From CADEDH01 sp963732695 (lineage in GTDB: Bacteria > Actinomycetota > Acidimicrobiia > Acidimicrobiales > SZUA-35): DNA of 64,000 nucleotides. A model generated the notes under the pieces. The model was not told the DNA's origin. It searched no databases and saw nothing but the letters and a program-made list of their open reading frames with translations. The stretch lies in the NCBI GenBank assembly GCA_963732695.1, contig CAVTAP010000021.1:124001-188000 (forward strand), read 5' to 3'. Both the position numbers and the translations under genes were made by a program. Below, in pieces: positions 55,207-62,419 of this stretch; the first letter of the stretch is position 1, and every line of letters begins with the position of its first letter.

Positions 55207-56211
55207 TCAGAACTGGGTGAGCAGGCGGACGTCGTTGGCGTACAGCTCGCGCAGGTCGTCGATGCCGAACTTCATCAGGGCCAGACGGTCGATGCCGAAC
55301 CCGAAGGCGAAGCCCGACCATTCCTCGGGGTCCACCCCGCCGGCCCGCAGCACGTTGGGATGCACCATGCCGCAACCGCCCAGCTCCAGCCACGACCCGT
55401 CGGGCCGCTGGATGTCGAACTCGGCCGACGGCTCGGTGAACGGGAAGTAGTTGGGACGCAGACGCGACGAGAAGCCGGTACCGAAATAGGCCTCGGTGAA
55501 GGCCTCGATCGTGCCGGCCAGGTCGGCCAGCGAGATCCCCCGGTCGATCACCAGGCCCTCGATCTGATGGAACACCGGCATGTGGGTGGCGTCCGCGGTG
55601 TCGCGCCGGTAGACCCGGCCGGGGGCGATCACGTAGATCGGGGGCTTCTGGGCCAGCATGGCCCGGATCTGCACCGGCGAGGTGTGGGTGCGCAGCAGCG
55701 TGCTGCCGGGCGAGCCGTGGTCGACGTAGATCGTGTCGAACCCGTCCCGGGCCGGGTGGTCGGCCGGAATGTTGAGGGCGTCGAAGTTGTGCCAGTCGGT
55801 CTCCACCTCGGGGCCCTCGGCCACCTGGAAGCCGAGGCCGACGAAGATGTCCTCCAGCAGCTCCCACGTCTGGGTGACCACGTGGGCGTGGCCCACCGCC
55901 ACCGAGTCGGGGACCTCGGTGAGGTCGAGCCGCTCGGCCGCCAGCTGCGCCGTGCGCTCGGACCGGGCCAGCTCGCTCTGGCGGGCGGCCACGGCGGCCG
56001 TGAGCCGCTCGCGCACATCGTTCAGGACCTTGCCCACGGTGCGGCGCTGCTCGGGGTCGAGCGACCCCAGTTGCTTGCGGGCGGCCACCAAGCGGCTGTC
56101 GCGCCCCAGGGCACCATGCTCCACCTCCCGCAGGGCCGAGGCGCTGGTGGCGGCGGCGATGGCGGCGGCGGTCTCGGACTCGAACGTGAGGAGGTAGAGG
56201 TCGTCGATCAT
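55207..56211 (-). CDS. pheS: Phenylalanyl-tRNA synthetase, alpha subunit
   Basis: PheS is the catalytic alpha subunit. The 334-residue protein has an N-terminal coiled-coil arm, then the class II core: ETDWHNFDALNIPADHPARD (motif 1 region), IYVDHGSPGSTLLRTHTSPV (motif 2), and LGGCGMVHPNVLRAGG with FAFGFGIDRLALMKFG (motif 3). The block RPNYFPFTEPSAEFDI is also conserved. The gene follows rplT after a 96-base gap that contains a hairpin at 56260-56297. Confidence 0.96.
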   Translation of the reverse strand: MIDDLYLLTFESETAAAIAAATSASALREVEHGALGRDSRLVAARKQLGSLDPEQRRTVGKVLNDVRERLTAAVAARQSELARSERTAQLAAERLDLTEVPDSVAVGHAHVVTQTWELLEDIFVGLGFQVAEGPEVETDWHNFDALNIPADHPARDGFDTIYVDHGSPGSTLLRTHTSPVQIRAMLAQKPPIYVIAPGRVYRRDTADATHMPVFHQIEGLVIDRGISLADLAGTIEAFTEAYFGTGFSSRLRPNYFPFTEPSAEFDIQRPDGSWLELGGCGMVHPNVLRAGGVDPEEWSGFAFGFGIDRLALMKFGIDDLRELYANDVRLLTQF

Positions 56212-56259
56212 CTCGGGGTCAAAACTGCAGGCTTCTCGTAGGGCTTGTCCAACGACTTA

Positions 56260-56297
56260 CCGGGTGGGCACGCGGCACGGCCGGCGGGCCCACCCGG
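56260..56297 (-). terminator. Hairpin between rplT and pheS
   Basis: CCGGGTGGGC (56260-56269) pairs perfectly with GCCCACCCGG (56288-56297) around an 18-base loop. It could separate ribosomal-protein and synthetase expression by partial termination. No T run is seen, and no Phe-rich leader peptide or T-box is present. Confidence 0.5.
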
Positions 56298-56307
56298 GGG
56301 GTGTCGA

Positions 56308-56703
56308 TCAGGCGGCGTCGGCGTCGGCGTCGGCCGCGGCGCCGTCGTCGGTGGTGTTGGCCTTGGCCACCTCCACCAGCGCGGCGAAGGCCGCCGGGTC
56401 GTGGACGGCCATGTCGGCCAGGACCTTGCGGTCGACGTCGACCTCTGCCGCCTTCAGGCCGTTGATGAAGCGGCTGTAGGACATGCCGTTCTGGCGACAG
56501 GCGGCGTTGATGCGCTGGATCCAGAGACGGCGGAACTCGCCCTTGCGGGCCCGGCGGTCACGGAAGGCGTACTGCCCCGAGTGCATGACCTGCTCGTTGG
56601 CGCCTCGGAAGGTACGGCTCTTGTTGCCGTAGTAACCCTTGGCCTTCTCCAGCGTGGAACGGCGGCGCTTCTTCGAGTGAACTGCGCGTTTGACGCGTGC
56701 CAT
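56308..56703 (-). CDS. rplT: 50S ribosomal protein L20
   Basis: L20 binds 23S rRNA and is needed early in large-subunit assembly. The 131-residue protein has the basic N-terminus MARVKRAVHSKKRRRSTLEKA, then YYGNKSRTFRGANEQVMHSG and RLWIQRINAACRQNGMSYS. After VLADMAVHDPAAFAALVEVA it ends with an acidic Asp/Ala tail of 18 or so residues that is longer than usual. Co-transcription with rpmI and infC is standard. The gene starts 60 bases after rpmI. Confidence 0.96.
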   Translation of the reverse strand: MARVKRAVHSKKRRRSTLEKAKGYYGNKSRTFRGANEQVMHSGQYAFRDRRARKGEFRRLWIQRINAACRQNGMSYSRFINGLKAAEVDVDRKVLADMAVHDPAAFAALVEVAKANTTDDGAAADADADAA

Positions 56704-56763
56704 GGGAACCCAAACTCCTTTGTTCTTCTATCGATCGTGGGGAAACGGTTGAGCGTGGGCTCG

Positions 56764-56958
56764 TCAGCTGGAGAGCAGGCGCTTCACCCGAGGGGTGTCG
56801 GCCGGGGTCATGATGCTGTCGCCACTGAGGCGGCGCTTGCGCCGGCTCGACTTCTTCTCGAGGAAGTGATTCAGGTTCTTGCTCCGCCGGCTCACCTTGC
56901 CGGTGCCCGTGACCTTGAATCGTTTCTTGGCGCCACTGTGGCTCTTCATCTTGGGCAT
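56764..56958 (-). CDS. rpmI: 50S ribosomal protein L35
   Basis: L35 is a small basic protein of the large subunit. The 64-residue sequence MPKMKSHSGAKKRFKVTGTG, then KVSRRSKNLNHFLEKKS and KRRLSGDSIM, matches the family from end to end. GAGGAGA lies directly before the ATG at 56958. The gene sits between infC and rplT, the conserved IF3 operon order. Confidence 0.96.
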   Translation of the reverse strand: MPKMKSHSGAKKRFKVTGTGKVSRRSKNLNHFLEKKSSRRKRRLSGDSIMTPADTPRVKRLLSS

Positions 56959-57124
56959 GGATCTCTCCTCGCTGGGTCGGTCCGGGCTTGGTCGCCCGAG
57001 CCTGGTCGCTCGGCCGGCCCGACGATCGTGGGGGGCTCTCGTGTTCCGGGGCTGGATTGACGTCGGCCACCGACAGCCAGGGCTGGCAGCGTGTGCGGCT
57101 GCCAGCTCACCGGCTCAGGTCACC
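56959..57124 (-). other. infC-rpmI intergenic region with a possible attenuator hairpin
   Basis: The 166-base gap contains a perfect 8-bp hairpin CTGGCAGC/GCTGCCAG at 57083-57105. In many bacteria, L20 or L35 levels are controlled by RNA structures in this operon, but here the link is only positional. Confidence 0.4.
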
Positions 57125-57778
57125 TCAACTGGAAGCCTCGGTGTTGACGCCGACCGGGGCAGGATCGCTCCCGCCGTCGGCGCCGTTGATGGAGGCGGAC
57201 GGGCCGCCTTCGGTTGTGGCGTCCGGCTCCGAGGAGGGCCGCCGGGGTTGCTTCTGCTTCTTCTTGCTGTCCGGTCCGAGGACCATGGTCATGTTGCGGC
57301 CGTCGAGCCGTGGATAGGCCTCGACCTTGGCGTAGTCGACGACCCGCTCGGCGATGTGATCGAGGATCTTGCGCCCGAGCTCGGGATGAGTGACCTCCCG
57401 GCCCCGGAACATGATCGTGATCTTCACCTTGTGACCCTCTTGGAGGAATTTCTCCACCTTCTTGGTCTTCGTGTCGAAATCACCGCCGGAGATCTTCGGG
57501 CGATACTTCATCTCCTTGACGATGACGTTGCTCGCCTTTTTCTTCGACTCTTTGAGACGCTGCGCCGTCTCGTACTTGTACTTGCCGTAGTCCATGATCC
57601 GACAGACCGGCGGATTGGCCTTGTCGGCCACCTCCACCAGATCCAGCTCGAGCTCTCGTGCCAGCGAAAGTGCCTCGGGCATCGGTTTGATGCCGAGCTG
57701 ATCGCCGTTCGGGCCGATGACGCGGACTTCACGAGCACGGATCCGGTCGTTGATCCGTGGCTCCGGTGGCGCAGCTAT
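57125..57778 (-). CDS. infC: Translation initiation factor IF-3, probable ATA start codon
   Basis: IF-3 keeps ribosomal subunits apart and checks start codons. The 217-residue protein has the N-terminal domain RINDRIRAREVRVIGPNGDQ followed by LGIKPMPEALSLARELELDL, and the C-terminal domain DYGKYKYETAQRLKESKKKA through FRGREVTHPELGRKIL. A Ser/Gly/Asp-rich tail follows. In this frame an in-frame TGA lies at 57785-57787 and no ATG, GTG, TTG or CTG occurs before residue 33, yet the N-terminal domain is complete. ATA at 57778, nine bases after GAGGGG in a GAGGGGTGATC ribosome binding site, is therefore the likely start. Rare start codons on infC allow IF-3 to control its own synthesis in other bacteria. 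Confidence 0.93.
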   Translation of the reverse strand: MAAPPEPRINDRIRAREVRVIGPNGDQLGIKPMPEALSLARELELDLVEVADKANPPVCRIMDYGKYKYETAQRLKESKKKASNVIVKEMKYRPKISGGDFDTKTKKVEKFLQEGHKVKITIMFRGREVTHPELGRKILDHIAERVVDYAKVEAYPRLDGRNMTMVLGPDSKKKQKQPRRPSSEPDATTEGGPSASINGADGGSDPAPVGVNTEASS

Positions 57779-57782
57779 GGCC

Positions 57783-57793
57783 GATCACCCCTC
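57783..57793 (-). promoter_or_regulatory. Extended Shine-Dalgarno sequence of infC
   Basis: GAGGGGTGATC on the minus strand matches the 16S 3' end (GGTGATC is fully complementary). It lies directly before the ATA codon at 57778 and overlaps the in-frame stop TGA. Confidence 0.7.
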
Positions 57794-58048
57794 ATGCAGT
57801 TGTACCGCTCCTTGTCGTTGGGTTGGATGCACCAAACGGAGGAGAACACGACGAGCCTGCTGCATGCTCGGAACCGGACGGTGGAACGGCCAGACCAGCG
57901 GCTGAGCCGCCGGGTGGAACCGAGCTACCGCTCGAGCCGGGATGGAACCTGTGCGCACCATGGGTGGTCAGGTGGGGCAGGACGCGCCCTCTTCATGTTG
58001 GATGAGGTCAGGCTAGCAGCACCGTGGGCGAGAATGCTCGCCCACGGC
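57794..58048 (-). other. infC leader and gap after the DUF1844 gene
   Basis: About 255 bases hold no gene. Next to the DUF1844 stop is an 11-bp hairpin (58021-58046, loop AATG) without a T run, a possible terminator. I see no T-box or ribosomal-protein mimic in the rest, but a long leader is typical of IF3 operons. Confidence 0.45.
58021..58046 (-). terminator. Hairpin after the DUF1844 gene
   Basis: CCGTGGGCGAG and CTCGCCCACGG form an 11-bp perfect stem with a 4-base loop, 2 bases after the DUF1844 gene. No T run follows. Confidence 0.55.
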
Positions 58049-58483
58049 CTAGTCGCCGGCCGCCGGTGCCTCGGGGCGGGCCCGCTGGACGTAGGCCATC
58101 CGCACCTGATGGAGGGCGCCCTTCAGCGTCGCTTCGCTCTCCCCCAGCCGCCCGGCCAGGTTCTCGACGATGGCGGCCAGGGCGTCGATGGCCAGGCGGG
58201 CCTCGTCGAGGTCGGGGCGCTCGGCCGTGAGGTGAATGGCGGCCAGCTCGTAGATGCCGAGGGCATGGTTGGTGAGCACGGTGGCCACCTCGGTCTCGAG
58301 CAGGCGGGCCCGGGCCTCGGCCAGCTCCTTGGCCATCGCCCGGACCTGCTCCTCCTCCTCGGGGGTGAGCTCGGGTTCGTCGGGGTCGGGGCCGGAGCCA
58401 CCGGCAGCCGGGGACGGGGTGGCCGCATCGCCGGCCGGCGTGGGCGGGATCTTCCGTTCGCCGTCAGGGGTCCACAGGGTCAT
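58049..58483 (-). CDS. DUF1844 domain protein
   Basis: This 144-residue protein is a DUF1844 member; the family is often found beside infC in Actinobacteria. The first 45 residues are Pro/Gly/Asp-rich. The conserved domain covers LLETEVATVLTNHALGIYEL, then AAIHLTAERPDLDEARLAID and ALAAIVENLAGRLGESEATL, predicted to be helical. No enzyme motif is present. The ATG at 58483 overlaps the stop of the gene before it (ATGA). Its constant place beside the IF3 operon hints at translation-related regulation, but the function is not known. Confidence 0.85.
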   Translation of the reverse strand: MTLWTPDGERKIPPTPAGDAATPSPAAGGSGPDPDEPELTPEEEEQVRAMAKELAEARARLLETEVATVLTNHALGIYELAAIHLTAERPDLDEARLAIDALAAIVENLAGRLGESEATLKGALHQVRMAYVQRARPEAPAAGD

Positions 58484-60018
58484 GGACCCACTCTAGGTGG
58501 TTCGCCGAAGCCGAGACTCTGAGCAACCCGGTGGGTTGCCGCAACCCGGTGGGTGGCCCAGCGTCCCCCGGCCAGGCGCACCCCGGCGGCGGCCAGCTCG
58601 GCCGCCACCGCCGGATCGTCGACGCCCTCGGCCCCGGTGACGATGCCCCGGGCGGTGGCCGCCGCCACCACGGCCGCCGCGCCGGCCCGGGCCAGGATCG
58701 CCGCCGGCGCCAGCTCCGGTGCGGGCTCGCCCCGGGAAACGGGGGCCAAGCCGGCGGCGACGGCCGGGTCGAGCATCCAGACCGACGCCGCCAGAGGCCA
58801 GCCGTCGAGCCAGGCCAGGGTCCCCGGCGAGGGATCGACGCCGGCGACGATGGCGGTGACGCCGAGGACGGCCAGCTGCTCGAGGGCGGGCACCAGCCCC
58901 TCGGCTCCGGTGCGGGCGTCGTCGAACGCGACCCGGAGGGCGAGTTGGCCGGGTTCGATCCGGGCCCGGGCCACCGCCCCGGCCACCAGCCGGACCAGGT
59001 CCGTGCCCTGGGCCGCGGCCTGGGCCGCCACCGCCAGCGGCAGGTCGACGGCCACGCCCACCGGGCGACCGGCAACCACCGAGGCGTCGAGCGCCTCCGC
59101 CGACACCAGCCGGAGCACAGTATCGAGGTACGCACCGGCCAGCCCGGCGTCGACCACGGCCGCCACCACCGCTCCCGGGTGCAGCAGCCCCCGCACCGGA
59201 TGCCGCCACCGCACCGCCGCCACCCGCCACTCCCCTCCGCTCGCCCCGGGCGTCCCACTGGAGAGCTCGGAGGAGGTGAGGGGGACGAGGGGGGTGAGGG
59301 CGAGGTCGAGCCCGTCGGTGGCGAGGGTCTGGCGGAGCTCGCCGGCCTGGCGGAGGCGGAGCAGGGCGGCGCCTCGGACGGCCCGGTCGGGATCGTCGTT
59401 CCCGGCCCCGTGCGTGCCGGGCTCGGCGTAGCTGCTGACCGGTTCCACCGACCAGCGGTCGCCGCCGGCGTCGGCCACCCCACGACAACGGCGCTCGGCC
59501 CGGGTCAGGAGCGACGCCGGTTGATCGCCGTGGCGGCCGACGGCGGCCCCCACGCTCACCGTCACCTCGTGCTCCACGCCGTCGGGCAGCGCCCGCGGCC
59601 GGGCCGCCGCCCGCACCACCCGCTCGGCCAGCAGGGCCACGTCCCGCTGGCCCGGCATGGCCCGGGCCACCAGGCACAGGCCGCCGCGGTCGAGTGGTAG
59701 GAGACGATCGTCGGTCCTCACGGTCTGCCGGAGGCGCCCGGCCACATCGGCCACGAGATCGTCGACCACGCTCCACCCGTAGGCGGCGGCCAGCAGGTCG
59801 GCCCGGTCGAGGCGCAACGCCAGCACCCCCGTCACCTCACCGGCCCGGCGGGCGGCCAGGGCATCGGCCACCGCCGCCTCGACCTCGGCGGGCCCGCCGG
59901 CCGGAAGGCCACCGCTGGCGGCGGGGGCGGGCCGCTCGGGACTCACGGACGGCTCCGGCGGGCGCCCGGCGACGTCCGGGGGGTCGGGAGAGGGGGCGCG
60001 TCGCCGGTCGGGGGCCAT
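58480..60018 (-). CDS. Degenerate GGDEF-EAL domain protein
   Basis: This 512-residue protein has the outline of a cyclic-di-GMP turnover protein. After a Pro-rich leader, residues 60-210 look like a GGDEF domain (LALRLDRADLLAAAYGWSVV and DLVADVAGRLRQTVRTDDRL), but the GGDEF loop is replaced by LDRGGLCLVAR. Residues 260-500 look like an EAL domain, but the EAL motif is lost (WRVAAVRWRHPVRGLLHPG), and the metal-ligand residues are mostly absent. It is therefore unlikely to make or break cyclic-di-GMP and may bind it or act as a scaffold. The C-terminus holds a short repeat (ATHRVA twice). ATG at 60018 is the first good start. Confidence 0.65.
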   Translation of the reverse strand: MAPDRRRAPSPDPPDVAGRPPEPSVSPERPAPAASGGLPAGGPAEVEAAVADALAARRAGEVTGVLALRLDRADLLAAAYGWSVVDDLVADVAGRLRQTVRTDDRLLPLDRGGLCLVARAMPGQRDVALLAERVVRAAARPRALPDGVEHEVTVSVGAAVGRHGDQPASLLTRAERRCRGVADAGGDRWSVEPVSSYAEPGTHGAGNDDPDRAVRGAALLRLRQAGELRQTLATDGLDLALTPLVPLTSSELSSGTPGASGGEWRVAAVRWRHPVRGLLHPGAVVAAVVDAGLAGAYLDTVLRLVSAEALDASVVAGRPVGVAVDLPLAVAAQAAAQGTDLVRLVAGAVARARIEPGQLALRVAFDDARTGAEGLVPALEQLAVLGVTAIVAGVDPSPGTLAWLDGWPLAASVWMLDPAVAAGLAPVSRGEPAPELAPAAILARAGAAAVVAAATARGIVTGAEGVDDPAVAAELAAAGVRLAGGRWATHRVAATHRVAQSLGFGEPPRVGP

Positions 60019-60277
60019 GGCTTCCGATCGACCGCGATCGGGCCCCCGCTTAAGGCCGCCGCCGGGCCTGGGAACCTCCGCCCGCCACCCCTGGGCCGCT
60101 CGACCTACGTTCAACCGTCCGCCAACCGACGTCACGAACGACGTGTCACCGCCGCGATCTGCGTCGCGAAACCTCCGAGATTCGTAGAGAACGTGACGCA
60201 GATCGGCGACGAGGCGCGGTTTTCGTCGCGCAGTTCGGGCGCCGGCCCGGCGGACAAGGCCGGGGAGTACCCCGGGC
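60019..60277. other. Intergenic region with an inverted repeat
   Basis: The 259 bases between the GGDEF-EAL gene and the cold-shock-like gene contain GATCTGCGTC (60156-60165) and its perfect inverted copy GACGCAGATC (60195-60204), separated by 29 bases. This may be a terminator for the gene at 60278 or an operator for the gene at 60018. I see no other gene. Confidence 0.4.
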
Positions 60278-60541
60278 TCAGACCGGGGTGACGGCTATGG
60301 CTTCCCAGCGGCCGGGGCCGCCGGCGCCGACGGCGAAGATCACGGTGCGGCCCTCGTCGATGCGGCGGGTGCCGTCGGTGATGGCGGTGCAGTGGAAGGG
60401 GAACGATCGGCCGTCGGCCCCCGCGATCACGCCCAGGCCGGCATCGGCGTCGAACGAGGCCACCCGGCCCGGCTCGGCCCGCCCGGCCGCCGCCGGCGCC
60501 CGTTCGGCCAGCGGCGGATGGGCCGGCCCGTCAGAGGGCAT
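60278..60541 (-). CDS. Small cold-shock-domain-like protein
   Basis: This 87-residue protein has a divergent cold-shock (OB-fold) domain: GRVASFDADAGLGVIAGADG matches the first strands with the RNP1-like motif, then FPFHCTAITDGTRRIDEGRT and VIFAVGAGGPGRWEA. The aromatic residues of the RNA-binding surface are partly replaced. The first 26 residues are Pro/Ala-rich. ATG at 60541 overlaps the ribBA stop by 11 bases, so it is coupled to riboflavin genes, in a place where ribH (lumazine synthase) is often found. RNA or DNA binding is inferred from the fold. Confidence 0.65.
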   Translation of the reverse strand: MPSDGPAHPPLAERAPAAAGRAEPGRVASFDADAGLGVIAGADGRSFPFHCTAITDGTRRIDEGRTVIFAVGAGGPGRWEAIAVTPV

Positions 60542-61784
60542 GGCGGGGCGGGGCCTCGCTGTCGAGATCGAGCAGGTGACCCATCCGTTCCTGCTTGGTC
60601 CGCAGGTAGGCGATGTTCTGCTCGGTGGGCACGGTAAGCAGCGGCACCCGCTCGGTGATCTCCAGGCCATAGCCGTCGAGGCCGCCGTACTTGGCCGGGT
60701 TGTTGGTGAGCAGCCGCATCGAGCTGACCCCCAGATCGACCAGGATCTGGGCCCCGATCCCGTACTCCCGGGAGTCGGCCGGAAGGCCCAGGTCGAGGTT
60801 GGCGTCCACCGTGTCCCGTCCCTGGTCCTGCAGTCCGTAGGCCCGGATCTTGTGGCCGAGGCCGATCCCCCGCCCCTCCTGGCCCCGCAGGTACACCAGC
60901 ACTCCCTGACCGGCCTCGGCGATGTGGGCCAGGGCCTGGTCGAGCTGGGGGCCGCAGTCGCAGCGCAGGGAACCGAAGATGTCGCCGGTCAGGCACTCCG
61001 AGTGCACCCGGACCAGCACGTTGGGTTGGGCCACGTCGCCCCGCACGAAGGCCACGTGCTGCTCGCCGTCGAGCACCGACTCGTACACCACGGCGGTGAA
61101 GTCGCCGTAGCGGGTGGGGATGGTGGCCTCGCCGAAGCGCTGCACCAGCTTCTCGTGCCGGCGGCGGTAGCGGATGATGTCGGCGATCGACACGAACACC
61201 AGGTTGTGCTCCCGGGTGAACTCGATCAGCCGGGGGACCCGGGCCATGGTGCCGTCGTCGTTGACCACCTCGGCCAGCACCCCGCCGGGCCGCAGCCCGG
61301 CCAGTCGGGTGAGGTCGACGGCGGCCTCGGTGTGGCCGGCCCGTTTCAGCACCCCGCCGGGCCGGGCCCGGAGGGGGAAGATGTGGCCGGGGCGGGCGAA
61401 GTCTCCCGGGCGGGCCGCCGGGTCGAGCATGGCCCGCACGGTGAGCGAGCGGTCGTGGGCCGAGATGCCGGTGCTCGTGTCGTGGCGGTAGTCGATCGAC
61501 ACGGTGAACGCCGTGCGCATCGACTCGGTGTTCTGGGCCACCATCAGCGGCAGGTCGAGCTCGTCGGCCCGCTCGTCGGTGACCGACACGCACAGGATGC
61601 CCGAGGTGTGGCGCACGAAGAAGGCGATCTTCTCCTCGGTGGCGTGCTGGGCGGCCATGATCAGGTCGCCCTCGTTCTCCCGGTCCTCGTCGTCGGCCAC
61701 CACCACGATCTCGCCCCGGGCGATGGCCTCGATGGCCTCCTCCACGGGAGCGAAAGGCGAGTCGGCGGCGGTGTCGCTGCTCAT
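60531..61784 (-). CDS. ribBA: Bifunctional DHBP synthase / GTP cyclohydrolase II
   Basis: RibBA makes both precursors of riboflavin: DHBP from ribulose 5-phosphate and the pyrimidine from GTP. The 417-residue protein has the RibB domain first (IVVVADDEDRENEGDLIMAA, the acidic metal loop, and HTEAAVDLTRLAG) and the RibA domain from about residue 210 (VRVHSECLTGDIFGSLRCDC with zinc cysteines, and QEGRGIGLGHKIRAYGLQD). The C-terminus HLLDLDSEAPPRHAL is normal. The gene lies 45 bases after ribE. Confidence 0.96.
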   Translation of the reverse strand: MSSDTAADSPFAPVEEAIEAIARGEIVVVADDEDRENEGDLIMAAQHATEEKIAFFVRHTSGILCVSVTDERADELDLPLMVAQNTESMRTAFTVSIDYRHDTSTGISAHDRSLTVRAMLDPAARPGDFARPGHIFPLRARPGGVLKRAGHTEAAVDLTRLAGLRPGGVLAEVVNDDGTMARVPRLIEFTREHNLVFVSIADIIRYRRRHEKLVQRFGEATIPTRYGDFTAVVYESVLDGEQHVAFVRGDVAQPNVLVRVHSECLTGDIFGSLRCDCGPQLDQALAHIAEAGQGVLVYLRGQEGRGIGLGHKIRAYGLQDQGRDTVDANLDLGLPADSREYGIGAQILVDLGVSSMRLLTNNPAKYGGLDGYGLEITERVPLLTVPTEQNIAYLRTKQERMGHLLDLDSEAPPRHAL

Positions 61785-61829
61785 GGCGCTACTACCTCGG
61801 TTCTGTGTCTGTGTTCGGGGCGGGAGTGG

Positions 61830-62414
61830 TCAGTCCCGCCCGGGCAGGATGCCGCCCAGGAGGCTTTCGGCGTACTTGGCCATGACGTCGACCTCGATGT
61901 TGACCCGGTCGCCGGCGCCCTTGCGGCCCAGCGTCGTGACCTCCATCGTGTGGGGTATGAGGGCCACGGTGAACCCGTCGGGGGCGGGGTCGACCACGGT
62001 GAGGCTCACCCCGTCGACCGTCACCGAGCCCTTCTCCACCAGATAGCGGTGCAGGCCCTCGGGCACCTTGACCTTGAGGTCGGGGGCGGGGTTCACGATG
62101 ACGCCCACGGCGTCGACGTGGCCCTGCACCAGGTGCCCGCCCAGCCGGTCGCTGAGACGCACCGGGCGCTCCAGGTTGACCGGGTCACCGGGACGAAGGT
62201 CGCCCAACTGTGTGCGGTCGAACGATTCCTGGGTGACGTCGACGTCGAACCAGCCGGCGGCGCTGTCCCAGGCCACCACGGTGAGGCAGCAGCCGTTGAC
62301 GGCGATCGAGGCCCCCAGCTCCACGTCGCTCAGCACGGCCGGACCCTGGAGCCGCAGGCGGCTTCCTTCCAGGGCGGCCACCGAGCCCAGCTCTTCCACG
62401 ATTCCGGTGAACAT
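61830..62414 (-). CDS. ribE: Riboflavin synthase, alpha subunit
   Basis: Riboflavin synthase dismutates two lumazine molecules to riboflavin. The 194-residue protein starts MFTGIVEELGSVAALEG, the standard start, and has two similar beta-barrel halves: IAVNGCCLTVVAWDSAAGWF with DVTQESFDRTQLGDL, and VTVDGVSLTVVDPAPDGF. The linker GGHLVQGHVDAVG is typical. ATG at 62414 has AGGATAGG upstream. The stop of ribD lies 5 bases before, so the two genes are coupled. Confidence 0.95.
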   Translation of the reverse strand: MFTGIVEELGSVAALEGSRLRLQGPAVLSDVELGASIAVNGCCLTVVAWDSAAGWFDVDVTQESFDRTQLGDLRPGDPVNLERPVRLSDRLGGHLVQGHVDAVGVIVNPAPDLKVKVPEGLHRYLVEKGSVTVDGVSLTVVDPAPDGFTVALIPHTMEVTTLGRKGAGDRVNIEVDVMAKYAESLLGGILPGRD

Positions 62415-62419
62415 CGGAC

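Noticed and set aside
56212..56307. A Phe attenuator or T-box before pheS
   Set aside because: No Phe-rich leader peptide and no T-box core sequence are present.
57125..57682. ATG at 57682 as the infC start
   Set aside because: It would delete a third of the conserved N-terminal domain, and it has no ribosome binding site.
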